DNA of 24,396 bases from Streptomyces sp. NRRL F-4489 (GCF_001509485.1 NZ_LLZI01000290.1:1-24396); one strand, 5' to 3'; positions 16,888-23,349 are shown, counted from the first letter of the stretch. Notes: generated by a model not told the origin, from the letters alone. Numbers and translations are program-made.

Positions 16888-16893
16888 TACGCT
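16888..16893 (+). promoter_or_regulatory. Candidate -10 for a leaderless HAD phosphatase mRNA
   Basis: TACGCT fits TAnnnT and ends 6 bases before the ATG at 16900, and there is no purine-rich ribosome site in front of the gene. Initiation would fall on or next to the A of the start codon. Confidence 0.45.
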
Positions 16894-16899
16894 AGCCGC

Positions 16900-17874
16900 A
16901 TGGCCCGCCCGTCGCCCGCCCCCCGCCCGGACCGGAGCCCCGCCGGGGCGCTCTTCCCCACGGGGTGGTTCACCCGCCGCAGACGCCCCGCCACCGCGCG
17001 CAGCGTGCTGGCCGGCGAGGCCGCGGCCGAGGCCGCCCGGAAGTCCTCGCAGGAGGCGGCGCCCGCCGAGGCCCCGGCCGAACCGGAGTTCCCGGTCGCC
17101 GGGGACACCTCCGCCGCCGCCTTCTTCGACCTCGACAACACGATCATGCAGGGCGCCGCCCTCTTCCACTTCGGCCGCGGCCTGTACAAGCGCCACTTCT
17201 TCCACAAGCGCGACCTGGCCCGCTTCGCCTGGCAGCAGGTCTACTTCCGGCTGGCCGGCTCGGAGAACCCCGAGCACATGGCCGACGTCCGCAACAGCGC
17301 GCTCTCCATCGTCCAGGGCCACCGGGTCGCCGAACTCATGGCCATCGGCGAGGAGATCTACGACGAGTACATGGCCGAGCGGGTCTGGCCCGGCACCCGG
17401 GCGCTCGCCCAGGCCCACCTCGACGCCGGCCAGAAGGTCTGGCTGGTGACCGCCGCCCCCGTGGAGACCGCGACGATCATCGCCCGCCGGCTGGGCCTGA
17501 CCGGCGCCCTCGGCACGGTCGCCGAGTCCGTCGGCGGCGTCTACACGGGCAAGCTGGTCGGCGAGCCGCTGCACGGCCCGGCCAAGGCCGAGGCGGTCCG
17601 CGCGCTGGCCGCCGCCGAGGAGCTGGACCTCTCCCACTGCGCCGCCTACAGCGATTCGGCCAACGACATCCCGATGCTCTCGCTCGTCGGCCACCCCTAC
17701 GCCATCAACCCCGACTCCCGCCTCCTCAAGCACGCCCGGGAGCACGGCTGGCGGGTGCGCGACTACCGCACCGGCCGCAAGGCGGTCCGGATCGGCATCC
17801 CGGCGGCCGCCGGGGTGGGCGCGCTGGCCGGCGGGGCCGCGGCCGCCGCCGCCCTCCAGCGCCGCCGCCGCTGA
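16900..17874 (+). CDS. HAD-IB family (SerB-like) phosphatase with C-terminal membrane anchor
   Basis: 324 residues. HAD motif I is 'FFDLDNTIM' (nucleophile D77, acid D79), motif II is the T of 'WLVTAAP' (about 183), the motif III Lys is probably in 'GPAKAEAV', and motif IV is '[11 protein letters not shown]' (about 249-258). This set fits HAD-IB enzymes related to phosphoserine phosphatase SerB, but the cap region ('[20 protein letters not shown]') is that of the unassigned SerB1-like group, so the substrate is open. The first 70 residues are basic then Ala/Glu-rich and probably disordered. The last 30 form a hydrophobic Ala/Gly helix ending in RRRR, a likely membrane tether. It is followed by a hairpin. 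Confidence 0.9.
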   Translation: MARPSPAPRPDRSPAGALFPTGWFTRRRRPATARSVLAGEAAAEAARKSSQEAAPAEAPAEPEFPVAGDTSAAAFFDLDNTIMQGAALFHFGRGLYKRHFFHKRDLARFAWQQVYFRLAGSENPEHMADVRNSALSIVQGHRVAELMAIGEEIYDEYMAERVWPGTRALAQAHLDAGQKVWLVTAAPVETATIIARRLGLTGALGTVAESVGGVYTGKLVGEPLHGPAKAEAVRALAAAEELDLSHCAAYSDSANDIPMLSLVGHPYAINPDSRLLKHAREHGWRVRDYRTGRKAVRIGIPAAAGVGALAGGAAAAAALQRRRR

Positions 17875-17894
17875 CCATCCTTGATCACGGCGCC

Positions 17895-17932
17895 CGGCCG
17901 CGGGCCATCCGCACTCCCTACCCCCGCGGCCG
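17895..17932 (+). terminator. Hairpin after the HAD phosphatase gene
   Basis: CGGCCGCGGG (17895-17904) and CCCGCGGCCG (17923-17932) form a perfect 10-bp stem with an 18-base loop, 20 bases after the stop codon. Confidence 0.55.
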
Positions 17933-17989
17933 CGCGGTCAGTCCGTTTCCTGCCGCTCAACCACAACACGCCCTCCAACCAGGCAGATT

Positions 17990-18204
17990 GCGCTCCCTTC
18001 CGATCAATAGTTGCTCAGTATTCGATACTTGATCCGCCACCAACCGGACACGGACCGTAAGTAATCGATGATTTGAGCAACTGGGTGTAGCGCTGCCTGT
18101 ACGAAGCGTTATTCTCCTCAGACGCAATCCGGAACCCACACGTCCCTACGACGGGTGAATGGTCCCGCACTGCACGTGATGGAAGCTCTGCCTCTGGGAG
18201 TCCC
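17990..18204 (+). promoter_or_regulatory. AT-rich bldN upstream regulatory region
   Basis: The gene-free gap between the HAD gene and bldN is 330 bases. Its last 200 bases are roughly half AT, against about a quarter in the neighbouring genes. Structures seen: AGTAT-TCG-ATACT (18017-18029), and the inverted pair AGTTGCTC (18009-18016) / GAGCAACT (18075-18082) 58 bases apart. TATTCT at 18110-18115 is a possible -10 without a good -35. In S. coelicolor bldN is repressed by BldD and depends on other bld loci, so a complex promoter is expected here. Confidence 0.6.
18099..18111. promoter_or_regulatory. Possible BldD box upstream of bldN
   Basis: GTACGAAGCGTTA matches 7 of 9 fixed positions of the BldD consensus as I remember it (TnACnC[A/T]GnGTnA) with correct half-site spacing. 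It overlaps the start of the -10-like TATTCT. BldD repression of bldN is established in S. coelicolor. That this is the site is inference. Confidence 0.35.
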
Positions 18205-18219
18205 GTGTACCCACACGTC
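18134..18219 (+). repeat. 11-base direct repeat flanking the bldN start
   Basis: ACCCACACGTC occurs at 18134-18144 in the leader and at 18209-18219 within codons 2-5 of bldN, 75 bases apart and identical. Confidence 0.6.
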
Positions 18220-18993
18220 GGGGTTGACGCCTCGGGCCTGGCTACGCTGCGTACGACACTCGTCGACCACCTGCGCAGTTTCGTCCCCACCGCGTACGCC
18301 GTCCCCGCCTTCGCCACAGCCGTCCCCACCGGCCCCTGCTACGCGCTGGCCGACGGGAGCGCTGCGGTCGGCAAGGCCGCCACCGCCGGCCGAAGCCGCC
18401 GCGCCGGTGCCGGCACCACCACCGCGCGGCGCCCCGCGGACAGCGACAGCCGGCGCATGATGGACCTCGTCGAGCGCGCCCAGGCCGGCGAGGCCGACGC
18501 CTTCGGCCGCCTCTACGACCAGTACGCCGACACGGTCTACCGCTACATCTACTACCGCGTGGGCGGCCGCGCCACGGCCGAGGACCTCACCAGCGAGACC
18601 TTCCTCCGGGCGCTGCGCCGCATCGGCACGTTCACCTGGCAGGGGCGGGACTTCGGCGCCTGGCTGGTGACCATCGCCCGCAACCTCGTCGCCGACCACT
18701 TCAAGTCCTCCCGCTTCCGCCTGGAAGTCACCACCGGGGAGATGCTCGACGCCAACGAGGTCGAGCGCAGCCCCGAGGACTCGGTCCTCGAATCCCTCTC
18801 CAACGCCGCCCTGCTGGAGGCGGTCCGCAAGCTCAACCCCCAGCAGCAGGAATGCGTCACCCTCCGCTTCCTCCAGGGCCTCTCGGTCGCCGAGACCGCC
18901 CGCGTCATGGGCAAGAACGAGGGCGCCATCAAGACCCTCCAGTACCGGGCCGTCCGCACCCTGGCGCGGCTCCTCCCCGACGACGCCCGCTGA
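18205..18993 (+). CDS. bldN: Developmental ECF sigma factor BldN
   Basis: 262 residues. BldN directs core RNA polymerase to genes for aerial hyphae, such as chaplins and rodlins. Region 2 runs about 97-168 ('FGRLYDQYADTVYRYIYYRVG', 'DLTSETFLRALRRI', 'GAWLVTIARNLVADHFK'). Region 4 runs about 198-256, with HTH 'LSVAETARVMGKNEGAIKT'. The first 85 or so residues are an extra Ala/Pro-rich segment before 'MMDLVERAQAGEADAF'. In S. coelicolor the equivalent pro-segment is removed proteolytically to make the mature sigma factor. The GTG start at 18205 gives that conserved N-terminus (YPHVGVDASGLATLR) and follows GGGAG. The likely partner, anti-sigma rsbN, is next downstream after a 266-base gap with its own promoter. 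Confidence 0.96.
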   Translation: MYPHVGVDASGLATLRTTLVDHLRSFVPTAYAVPAFATAVPTGPCYALADGSAAVGKAATAGRSRRAGAGTTTARRPADSDSRRMMDLVERAQAGEADAFGRLYDQYADTVYRYIYYRVGGRATAEDLTSETFLRALRRIGTFTWQGRDFGAWLVTIARNLVADHFKSSRFRLEVTTGEMLDANEVERSPEDSVLESLSNAALLEAVRKLNPQQQECVTLRFLQGLSVAETARVMGKNEGAIKTLQYRAVRTLARLLPDDAR

Positions 18994-19033
18994 CGCCCGC
19001 CCCGTCCGCCACCCCCAACACCCCGCCGTCCGC

Positions 19034-19046
19034 TCACCGTTGGTGA
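19034..19046. promoter_or_regulatory. Possible BldD box between bldN and rsbN
   Basis: TCACCGTTGGTGA is a perfect 5+3+5 dyad. It fits TnAC-n5-GTnA, the outer half-sites of the BldD consensus, with 7 of 9 fixed positions matching. It lies 36 bases upstream of the -35 of the rsbN promoter. Any dyad-binding regulator could use it; BldD is only the best guess. Confidence 0.4.
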
Positions 19047-19081
19047 CCGGCCATGCCCTGACGGTCAGATCATCGTGAGTG

Positions 19082-19110
19082 CGTAACCCGAGTGCCGCGC
19101 CGCTCGTTGT
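19082..19110 (+). promoter_or_regulatory. Sigma-BldN-type promoter for rsbN
   Basis: CGTAAC (19082-19087) and CGTTGT (19105-19110) are 17 bases apart. The consensus I recall for sigma-BldN is CGTAAC-n16-CGTTGA, so 11 of 12 bases match with one extra spacer base. Dependence of rsbN on BldN is reported for Streptomyces. The transcript would have a leader of about 140 bases. Confidence 0.7.
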
Positions 19111-19259
19111 GCGGGATGCAGGCTCCATGCGGTCACGCCATGCCCGCCGTCACTCACCCGATCGGGTGATACGGATCATGGCGTGCAACCATCCGGCCCG
19201 TCTGGACAGTCCGAGCCAGTCCGGGGAGCCGAGCGGGATGACGAGAGGAGGTGCCGCCC

Positions 19260-20474
19260 GTGATCGCGAATGTCTCCGTGCACCGGCGGGCCAACGCCTT
19301 CGCCCAGGCCCTGGAGGAGCAGGAGCTCAGGGGCGCGGCGGCCGAGGACCAGGTCGACAGTCCGGCGCGGACGCCGGCGGAAGCACGGCTGTTGGCGGTC
19401 GCCGACGGCCTCGGGGAGCTCCCGAAGCCGGAGATGGCCGCCGAGGTCAAGACTGTCCAGCGCGCCCAGCTCATCGCCGCGATGGAGGCCGCCTTCGCCG
19501 AAGGCGCCCCGTCCGGCGACACCCGGGTGCCCGAGCAGCGCGACGCCGGGGGCGCGCACCGCGCCGCGAAATCCCTCGGCCGGCTGCGCCCGCGCTCCCG
19601 CCTGTCCAAGGGGCTGGCGGCCGGCGGGCTGACCGTCGGCGTGGCCGCCGGCGCCTTCAGCGGCGTCGCCGCGGCCAGCACCGACGCCCTCCCCGGCGAC
19701 TCCCTCTACGGCCTCAAGCGCGGTATGGAGGACCTCCGGCTCACCATGGCCGACGACGACTCCGACCGCGGCCGGCTCTACCTCGACCAGGCGTCCACCC
19801 GCATGCTGGAGGCCCGCCGCCTGATGGAGCGCGGCCGCGTCGCCCAGCTCGACCACGAGGCGCTCGCTGAGGTCCGCCGCGCTCTGGCCGGCGTCCGCCA
19901 CGACGCCGGCGAGGGCCACCGCCTGCTGCACGCCGCGTACGAGCGCGACGGCTCGCTCGCCCCCATCCAGGCGCTGAACTCCTTCACCAGGTCCCACCGC
20001 GAGACCTGGACGCGGCTGCGCGACAAGCTCCCGGTGCAGCTCACCGACGTCCGCGACGAGGTCAGTTCGGTCTTCGACGCCATAGACGACGAGGTCGGTC
20101 CGCTGCGCTCGCTCCTCCCGCCGGACCCGGGCAGCCGGGGCCGCCACCGCACCCCGCCCGCCGGCGGCGGCAGCGGCACGGGGGGCGACAGCCGCCCGTC
20201 CCCGGCCGGCCGCGGGTCCGGCTCCGGCTCCCCCGGCACGCCCGAGCGCGCCCCGCGCCCGTCCGCCTCGCCGTCCCAGGAGCAGGAGGGCCTGCTCGGC
20301 GGCGGTACGGGCGGGCTGCTCGACCCGGGCTCCAAGGACGGCGCGACCCCGCACGACGGCGGTCACGGCAGCCACGGCAAGGACGGCGCGGGCCGGCCCG
20401 ATGTCACGCTCCCGCCGCTGCTGCCCGGACTGCTGCCGGACCTCGGCATCGACGGCGACAGCCTCCCCAAGTAG
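19260..20474 (+). CDS. rsbN: Anti-sigma factor RsbN (DUF5667 domain), antagonist of BldN
   Basis: 404-residue single-pass membrane protein. The cytoplasmic N-terminus (about 1-115, helical: 'RRANAFAQALEEQEL', 'EARLLAVADGLGELPKPEM', 'VQRAQLIAAMEAAF') is the part that in S. venezuelae RsbN wraps around sigma-BldN. One transmembrane helix is at about 118-140. Outside follow a DUF5667-type region ('STDALPGDSLYGLKRGMEDLRL', to about 235), a helical stretch to about 290, and a Gly/Ser/Pro-rich tail ending in 'LPPLLPGLLPDLG'. GTG at 19260 is chosen because GAGGAGG lies 8 bases upstream. The pairing with bldN by position and promoter supports the name. What signal the extracellular part senses is unknown. 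Confidence 0.9.
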   Translation: MIANVSVHRRANAFAQALEEQELRGAAAEDQVDSPARTPAEARLLAVADGLGELPKPEMAAEVKTVQRAQLIAAMEAAFAEGAPSGDTRVPEQRDAGGAHRAAKSLGRLRPRSRLSKGLAAGGLTVGVAAGAFSGVAAASTDALPGDSLYGLKRGMEDLRLTMADDDSDRGRLYLDQASTRMLEARRLMERGRVAQLDHEALAEVRRALAGVRHDAGEGHRLLHAAYERDGSLAPIQALNSFTRSHRETWTRLRDKLPVQLTDVRDEVSSVFDAIDDEVGPLRSLLPPDPGSRGRHRTPPAGGGSGTGGDSRPSPAGRGSGSGSPGTPERAPRPSASPSQEQEGLLGGGTGGLLDPGSKDGATPHDGGHGSHGKDGAGRPDVTLPPLLPGLLPDLGIDGDSLPK

Positions 20475-20510
20475 CCCCGCCGGCCCGGCAGTCGGCCCGC
20501 GGCGCGCCCC

Positions 20511-20551
20511 GGCGCTCGGTGTTCTCCCCGGTCAGAAGAACACCGAGCGCC
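20511..20551. terminator. Bidirectional terminator between rsbN and acyltransferase
   Basis: GGCGCTCGGTGTTCT (20511-20525) pairs perfectly with AGAACACCGAGCGCC (20537-20551) around an 11-base loop. The right arm encodes the final residues (RRSVF) of the minus-strand acyltransferase, so its 3' coding end doubles as a terminator arm. Confidence 0.8.
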
Positions 20552-21527
20552 GCTGCACGAGCAGCTTGTAGAGGGTGTGCTGGATGGTCTCCCGCACCTG
20601 GTCGGTGAGGTTGAACATCAGCATCGGATCGTCCGCCGCCTCGGCCGGATAGCCGTCCGTGGGGATCGGCTCGCCGAACTGGATCGTCCACTTCGTCGGC
20701 AGCGGCACCGCGCCGAGCGGCCCGAGCCACGGGAAGGTCGGCGTCACCGGGAAGTACGGCAGCCCCAGCACCCGCGCCAGGGTCTTCGCGTTCCCGATCA
20801 TCGGGTAGATCTCCTCGGCGCCCACGATCGAGCACGGCACGATCGGCACCCCGGCCTTCAGCGCGGTGGAGACGAACCCGCCGCGGCCGAACCGCTGGAG
20901 CTTGTAGCGGTCCGCGAACGGCTTCCCGATGCCCTTGAAGCCCTCCGGCATCACCCCGACGATCTCACCGCGCTCCAGCAGCCGCTGGGCGTCCTCCGCG
21001 CAGGCCAGGGTGTGCCCGGCCTTGCGGGCCAGCTCGTTCATCACCGGCAGCACGAACACCAAGTCGGCGGCCAGCAGCCGCAGATGGCGCCGCGCCGGGT
21101 GGTGGTCGTGCACCGCGACCTGGAGCATCAGCCCGTCCAGCGGGAGCGTCCCGGAGTGGTTGGCGACGATCAGCGCGCCGCCCTCGTCGGGGATGTTCGC
21201 CATCCCCTTCACCTCGACCCGGAAGTACTTCTCGTACAGCGGCCGCAGCAGCGACATCAGGACCTGGTCGGTCAGCTCGCGGTCGTAGCCGAAGTCGTCG
21301 ACCTCGTAGTCGCCGGTGATGCGGCGGCGCAGGAAGGCCAGGCCGCCGGCGATCCGCTCGTCCAGGGTGCGGCCGCCGGCCGGGCGGGGCGCGGGCGCCG
21401 GCCGGGGCCCGGTGCGGGCCTCGGGGACGGGCGCGAGGGCGCCGCCGTGCCCGGGCCGGCCGGTGCGGCGGGCCTTGCGGCGGGCCCGGGGTTCCTCGCC
21501 GAAGGGGATGACCTTGGCGTCCGCCAT
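20532..21527 (-). CDS. PlsC-like lysophospholipid acyltransferase family protein
   Basis: 331 residues. Residues 1-55 are basic and Pro-rich, probably disordered. Residues about 100-310 are an acyltransferase domain with 'VANHSGTLPLDGLML' (H124, D131), 'VMPEGFKGIGKPF' (substrate-phosphate motif), 'VPIVPCSIVGAEE' and 'PTKWTIQFGEPI'. The spacing between the His and the Asp is six residues rather than the four of classical PlsC, placing it nearer the MGAT-like branch. An acyl transfer to a lipid or glycolipid at the membrane is likely; the acceptor is unknown. ATG at 21527 is preceded by GAGGAG overlapping the SDR stop, 14 bases away, so the two genes are an operon and probably translationally linked. 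Confidence 0.9.
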   Translation of the reverse strand: MADAKVIPFGEEPRARRKARRTGRPGHGGALAPVPEARTGPRPAPAPRPAGGRTLDERIAGGLAFLRRRITGDYEVDDFGYDRELTDQVLMSLLRPLYEKYFRVEVKGMANIPDEGGALIVANHSGTLPLDGLMLQVAVHDHHPARRHLRLLAADLVFVLPVMNELARKAGHTLACAEDAQRLLERGEIVGVMPEGFKGIGKPFADRYKLQRFGRGGFVSTALKAGVPIVPCSIVGAEEIYPMIGNAKTLARVLGLPYFPVTPTFPWLGPLGAVPLPTKWTIQFGEPIPTDGYPAEAADDPMLMFNLTDQVRETIQHTLYKLLVQRRSVFF

Positions 21528-21541
21528 CGTGGGTGAACTCC

Positions 21542-22591
21542 TCACTGGCTCGGGCCGCGGCGCGCGGGCAGCGCGCCGGCGAGCCGGTCGACGGTGCGGG
21601 CCAGGGACTCGGGCGGCAGCAGCCCGGGTCCGCGGCCGCGGGCGAATTCCGCGAAGGTCTCCGCCGTGGTGTACGCGGGGTGGAAGCCGAGGGTCTCGCG
21701 CATCTGCGTGGTCTCCACGACCCGGCCGTGGGTCAGCATCCGGATCTGCTCGGGCGAGAAGTCGGTGATGCCCAGCGACCGCAGGACCGTTCCGGCCCAG
21801 GTGACGGTCGGCAGGAACAGCGGCAGGGTGGGGCGGCCCAGCCGCCGGGAGACCTGCGAGAGCAGCAGCACGCCGTCCCCGGCGATGTTGAACGTGCCGC
21901 TGTTGAGGGTGCCGCGGCGCGGCGCGGAGGCGGCGATCCGCAGCACCTCGATCGCGTCGTCCTCGTGGACGAACTGCAGCCGCGGGTCGTAGCCGAGGAC
22001 GGTGGGCAGGACGGGCAGCGAGAAGTACTCGGCGAGCGGGGAGTCCGCGGACGGCCCGAGGATGTTGGCGAACCGCAGTACGCACACCGCCACGTCGGGG
22101 CGGCGCCGGGCGAAGCCGCGGACGTACCCCTCGACCTCGACGGTGTCCTTGGCGAAGCCGCCGCTGGGCAGCGATTTGGGCGGGGTGTTCTCGGTGAAGA
22201 CGGCCGGATCGCGGGGCGCGGAGCCGTAGACACTCGTACTGGACTTGACGACCACGCGCTGGACGGCGGGGGCCTTCTGGCAGGCGCCGAGCAGCTGCAT
22301 GGTGCCGATGACGTTGGTCTCCTTGACGGAGGCCCTCCCGCCGCGGCTGTGCAGGGGCGTGCCGTTGATGTCCATGTGGACGACGGTGTCCGCGCCGGTC
22401 TCGGCCAGGACGCGGGCGATCGCCGGGTGCCGGATGTCGGCCTTGAGGAATTCCGCGCCGCCGAGGTGGTGCTCCGGCTCGACGGCGTCGACGCCGATCA
22501 CCCGGTCGACGTCGGGATCGCGCTGGATGCGTCGGACGAACCGGCCCCCCAGCTGCCGTGCGACGCCTGTGACGAGCACGGTGTTGCCCAA
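21542..22591 (-). CDS. NAD-dependent epimerase/dehydratase-like (extended SDR) protein
   Basis: 349 residues with an extended-SDR fold: 'VLVTGVARQLGGRFVRRI' (nucleotide loop), 'ADIRHP' (D52, adenine contact), 'VVHMDI', 'KETNVIGTMQLLGAC', 'VVKSSTSVYGSAPRDP', 'VCVLRFANILGP' and 'NIAGDGVLLLSQ'. In the place of the catalytic YxxxK it reads 'GGFAKDTVE' (F146 ... T150), so the usual Tyr and Lys are both absent. It may bind NAD(P) without normal SDR chemistry. I therefore would not call it UDP-glucose epimerase. The start is TTG at 22591, with AAGGAGGG about 7 bases before it. It precedes the acyltransferase by 14 bases on the same strand and follows bS22 after about 200 bases. Confidence 0.88.
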   Translation of the reverse strand: MGNTVLVTGVARQLGGRFVRRIQRDPDVDRVIGVDAVEPEHHLGGAEFLKADIRHPAIARVLAETGADTVVHMDINGTPLHSRGGRASVKETNVIGTMQLLGACQKAPAVQRVVVKSSTSVYGSAPRDPAVFTENTPPKSLPSGGFAKDTVEVEGYVRGFARRRPDVAVCVLRFANILGPSADSPLAEYFSLPVLPTVLGYDPRLQFVHEDDAIEVLRIAASAPRRGTLNSGTFNIAGDGVLLLSQVSRRLGRPTLPLFLPTVTWAGTVLRSLGITDFSPEQIRMLTHGRVVETTQMRETLGFHPAYTTAETFAEFARGRGPGLLPPESLARTVDRLAGALPARRGPSQ

Positions 22592-22740
22592 GATCGGCCC
22601 TCCTTCCCGCAGCGGCCTCAGCCGCGCCGAGCTGTGCGGCTCACGCTATCGGGTCGGTGTTGCGCCGCGGTGACCGCACGATGCCCCCGGCGGCATTTGG
22701 CCACCACCACCGTCCGTACGGCCCACAGACGCACCGCGGC

Positions 22741-22782
22741 CCCCCACCGCACGAGGGGCGGTGAGGGGCCGCGACATCGCGG
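22741..22782 (-). terminator. Two tandem hairpins after the bS22 gene
   Basis: CCGCGACATCGCGG (22769-22782) is a 6-bp stem with a 2-base centre starting 10 bases after the stop. CACCGC (22745-22750) and GCGGTG (22758-22763), extended by CCCC/GGGG with one bulge, form a second stem. Together they look like a terminator for this very short, probably highly expressed gene. Confidence 0.55.
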
Positions 22783-22792
22783 TCAGCGTCGC

Positions 22793-22891
22793 TTACTTCT
22801 TGTTGCGACGCTGCACACGGGTGCGCTTGAGCAGCTTGCGGTGCTTCTTCTTGGCCATCCGCTTGCGCCGCTTCTTGATAACAGAGCCCAC
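22793..22891 (-). CDS. Small ribosomal protein bS22 (AURKAIP1/COX24-type)
   Basis: 32 residues, translated by hand: starts [17 protein letters not shown] and ends RVQRRNKK, almost entirely Lys/Arg. It matches, from memory, the 33-residue bS22 seen in mycobacterial 30S ribosome structures and the AURKAIP1/COX24 domain. It would bind rRNA in the small subunit. The start is GTG at 22891, with GAGGG about 7 bases upstream, and the stop is TAA, rare in this genome. A longer overlapping open frame on the same strand (22641-22907) is a frame-shifted shadow. TAGTGT at 22945-22940 (minus strand) is a possible -10. Confidence 0.93.
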   Translation of the reverse strand: MGSVIKKRRKRMAKKKHRKLLKRTRVQRRNKK

Positions 22892-22960
22892 GACTACCCT
22901 CGCTCACTTCGTCTCACTCGGTGCGGGGCGTCCGAGCCCACACTACCTACATCGGGTCAG

Positions 22961-22982
22961 GGTACCCGGCGCCGGCCGTACC
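22961..22982. repeat. Near-palindrome between bdtA-like gene and bS22
   Basis: GGTACCCGGCGCCGGCCGTACC is a near-perfect 22-base dyad in the 120-base gap between the two genes. It could be a weak terminator for the HTH gene or an operator ahead of bS22. Confidence 0.35.
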
Positions 22983-23011
22983 GCGTAATCCGAGGGTCGC
23001 CGAACGGCCCG

Positions 23012-23221
23012 TCAGGCGGATTCCACCCCCACATACGACTCGCGGAGGTAGTCGTGGACGGCCTGCTCCGGCACCCGGAAGGACCGCCCCACGCGGATCG
23101 CGGGCAGATGACCGCTGTGCACCAGGCGGTACACGGTCATCTTCGACACTCGCATCACCGCGGCGACCTCCGCCACGGTCAGGAACACAACCTCGTTCAA
23201 CGGCCTCTGGTCCGCAGCCAT
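23012..23221 (-). CDS. bdtA: Small excisionase-type winged HTH protein, BdtA-like
   Basis: 69 residues, a single MerR/excisionase-like DNA-binding domain: helix-turn-helix 'FLTVAEVAAVMRVSKMTVYRLVHSG' region (about 13-38), then the wing 'LPAIRVGRSFRVPEQAV' and a C-terminal helix 'HDYLRESYVG'. No effector domain, so it may work as a small architectural or partner-dependent regulator. I recall the S. coelicolor orthologue in this place as bdtA, a BldD-dependent transcript. It is not BldC, whose sequence differs. The ATG at 23221 (MAADQRPLNE) is preceded by an AGGTG; an upstream in-frame GTG at 23254 would add a Cys-rich leader. TAATCT within CCCC-TAATCT-GGGG (minus strand, about 23297-23310) may be its -10. 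Confidence 0.85.
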   Translation of the reverse strand: MAADQRPLNEVVFLTVAEVAAVMRVSKMTVYRLVHSGHLPAIRVGRSFRVPEQAVHDYLRESYVGVESA

Positions 23222-23349
23222 CACACACCTGCACCTTCCGCATAAGACGGGCACCGGCTTCCCCTCCGGTGACTCTTCGTCGCCATGCGTTCACTCCCCA
23301 GATTAGGGGCGGGTGATGCGAGTGGGGAAGAGGAGCAGCGAACAGCCGC

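Noticed and set aside
22641..22907. 88-codon minus-strand open frame over bS22
   Set aside because: It is bS22 read in another frame (Gln/Ala-rich instead of Lys/Arg-rich). The 32-residue frame has the right start, ribosome site and family match.
23012..23221. Identification of the small HTH protein as BldC or as a phage excisionase
   Set aside because: The sequence does not match BldC as I remember it, and there is no integrase, attachment site or phage gene nearby. The position fits BdtA.
21533..23245. 570-codon plus-strand open frame opposite SDR, bS22 and the HTH gene
   Set aside because: It spans several convincing minus-strand genes and their terminators and has no recognisable domain.
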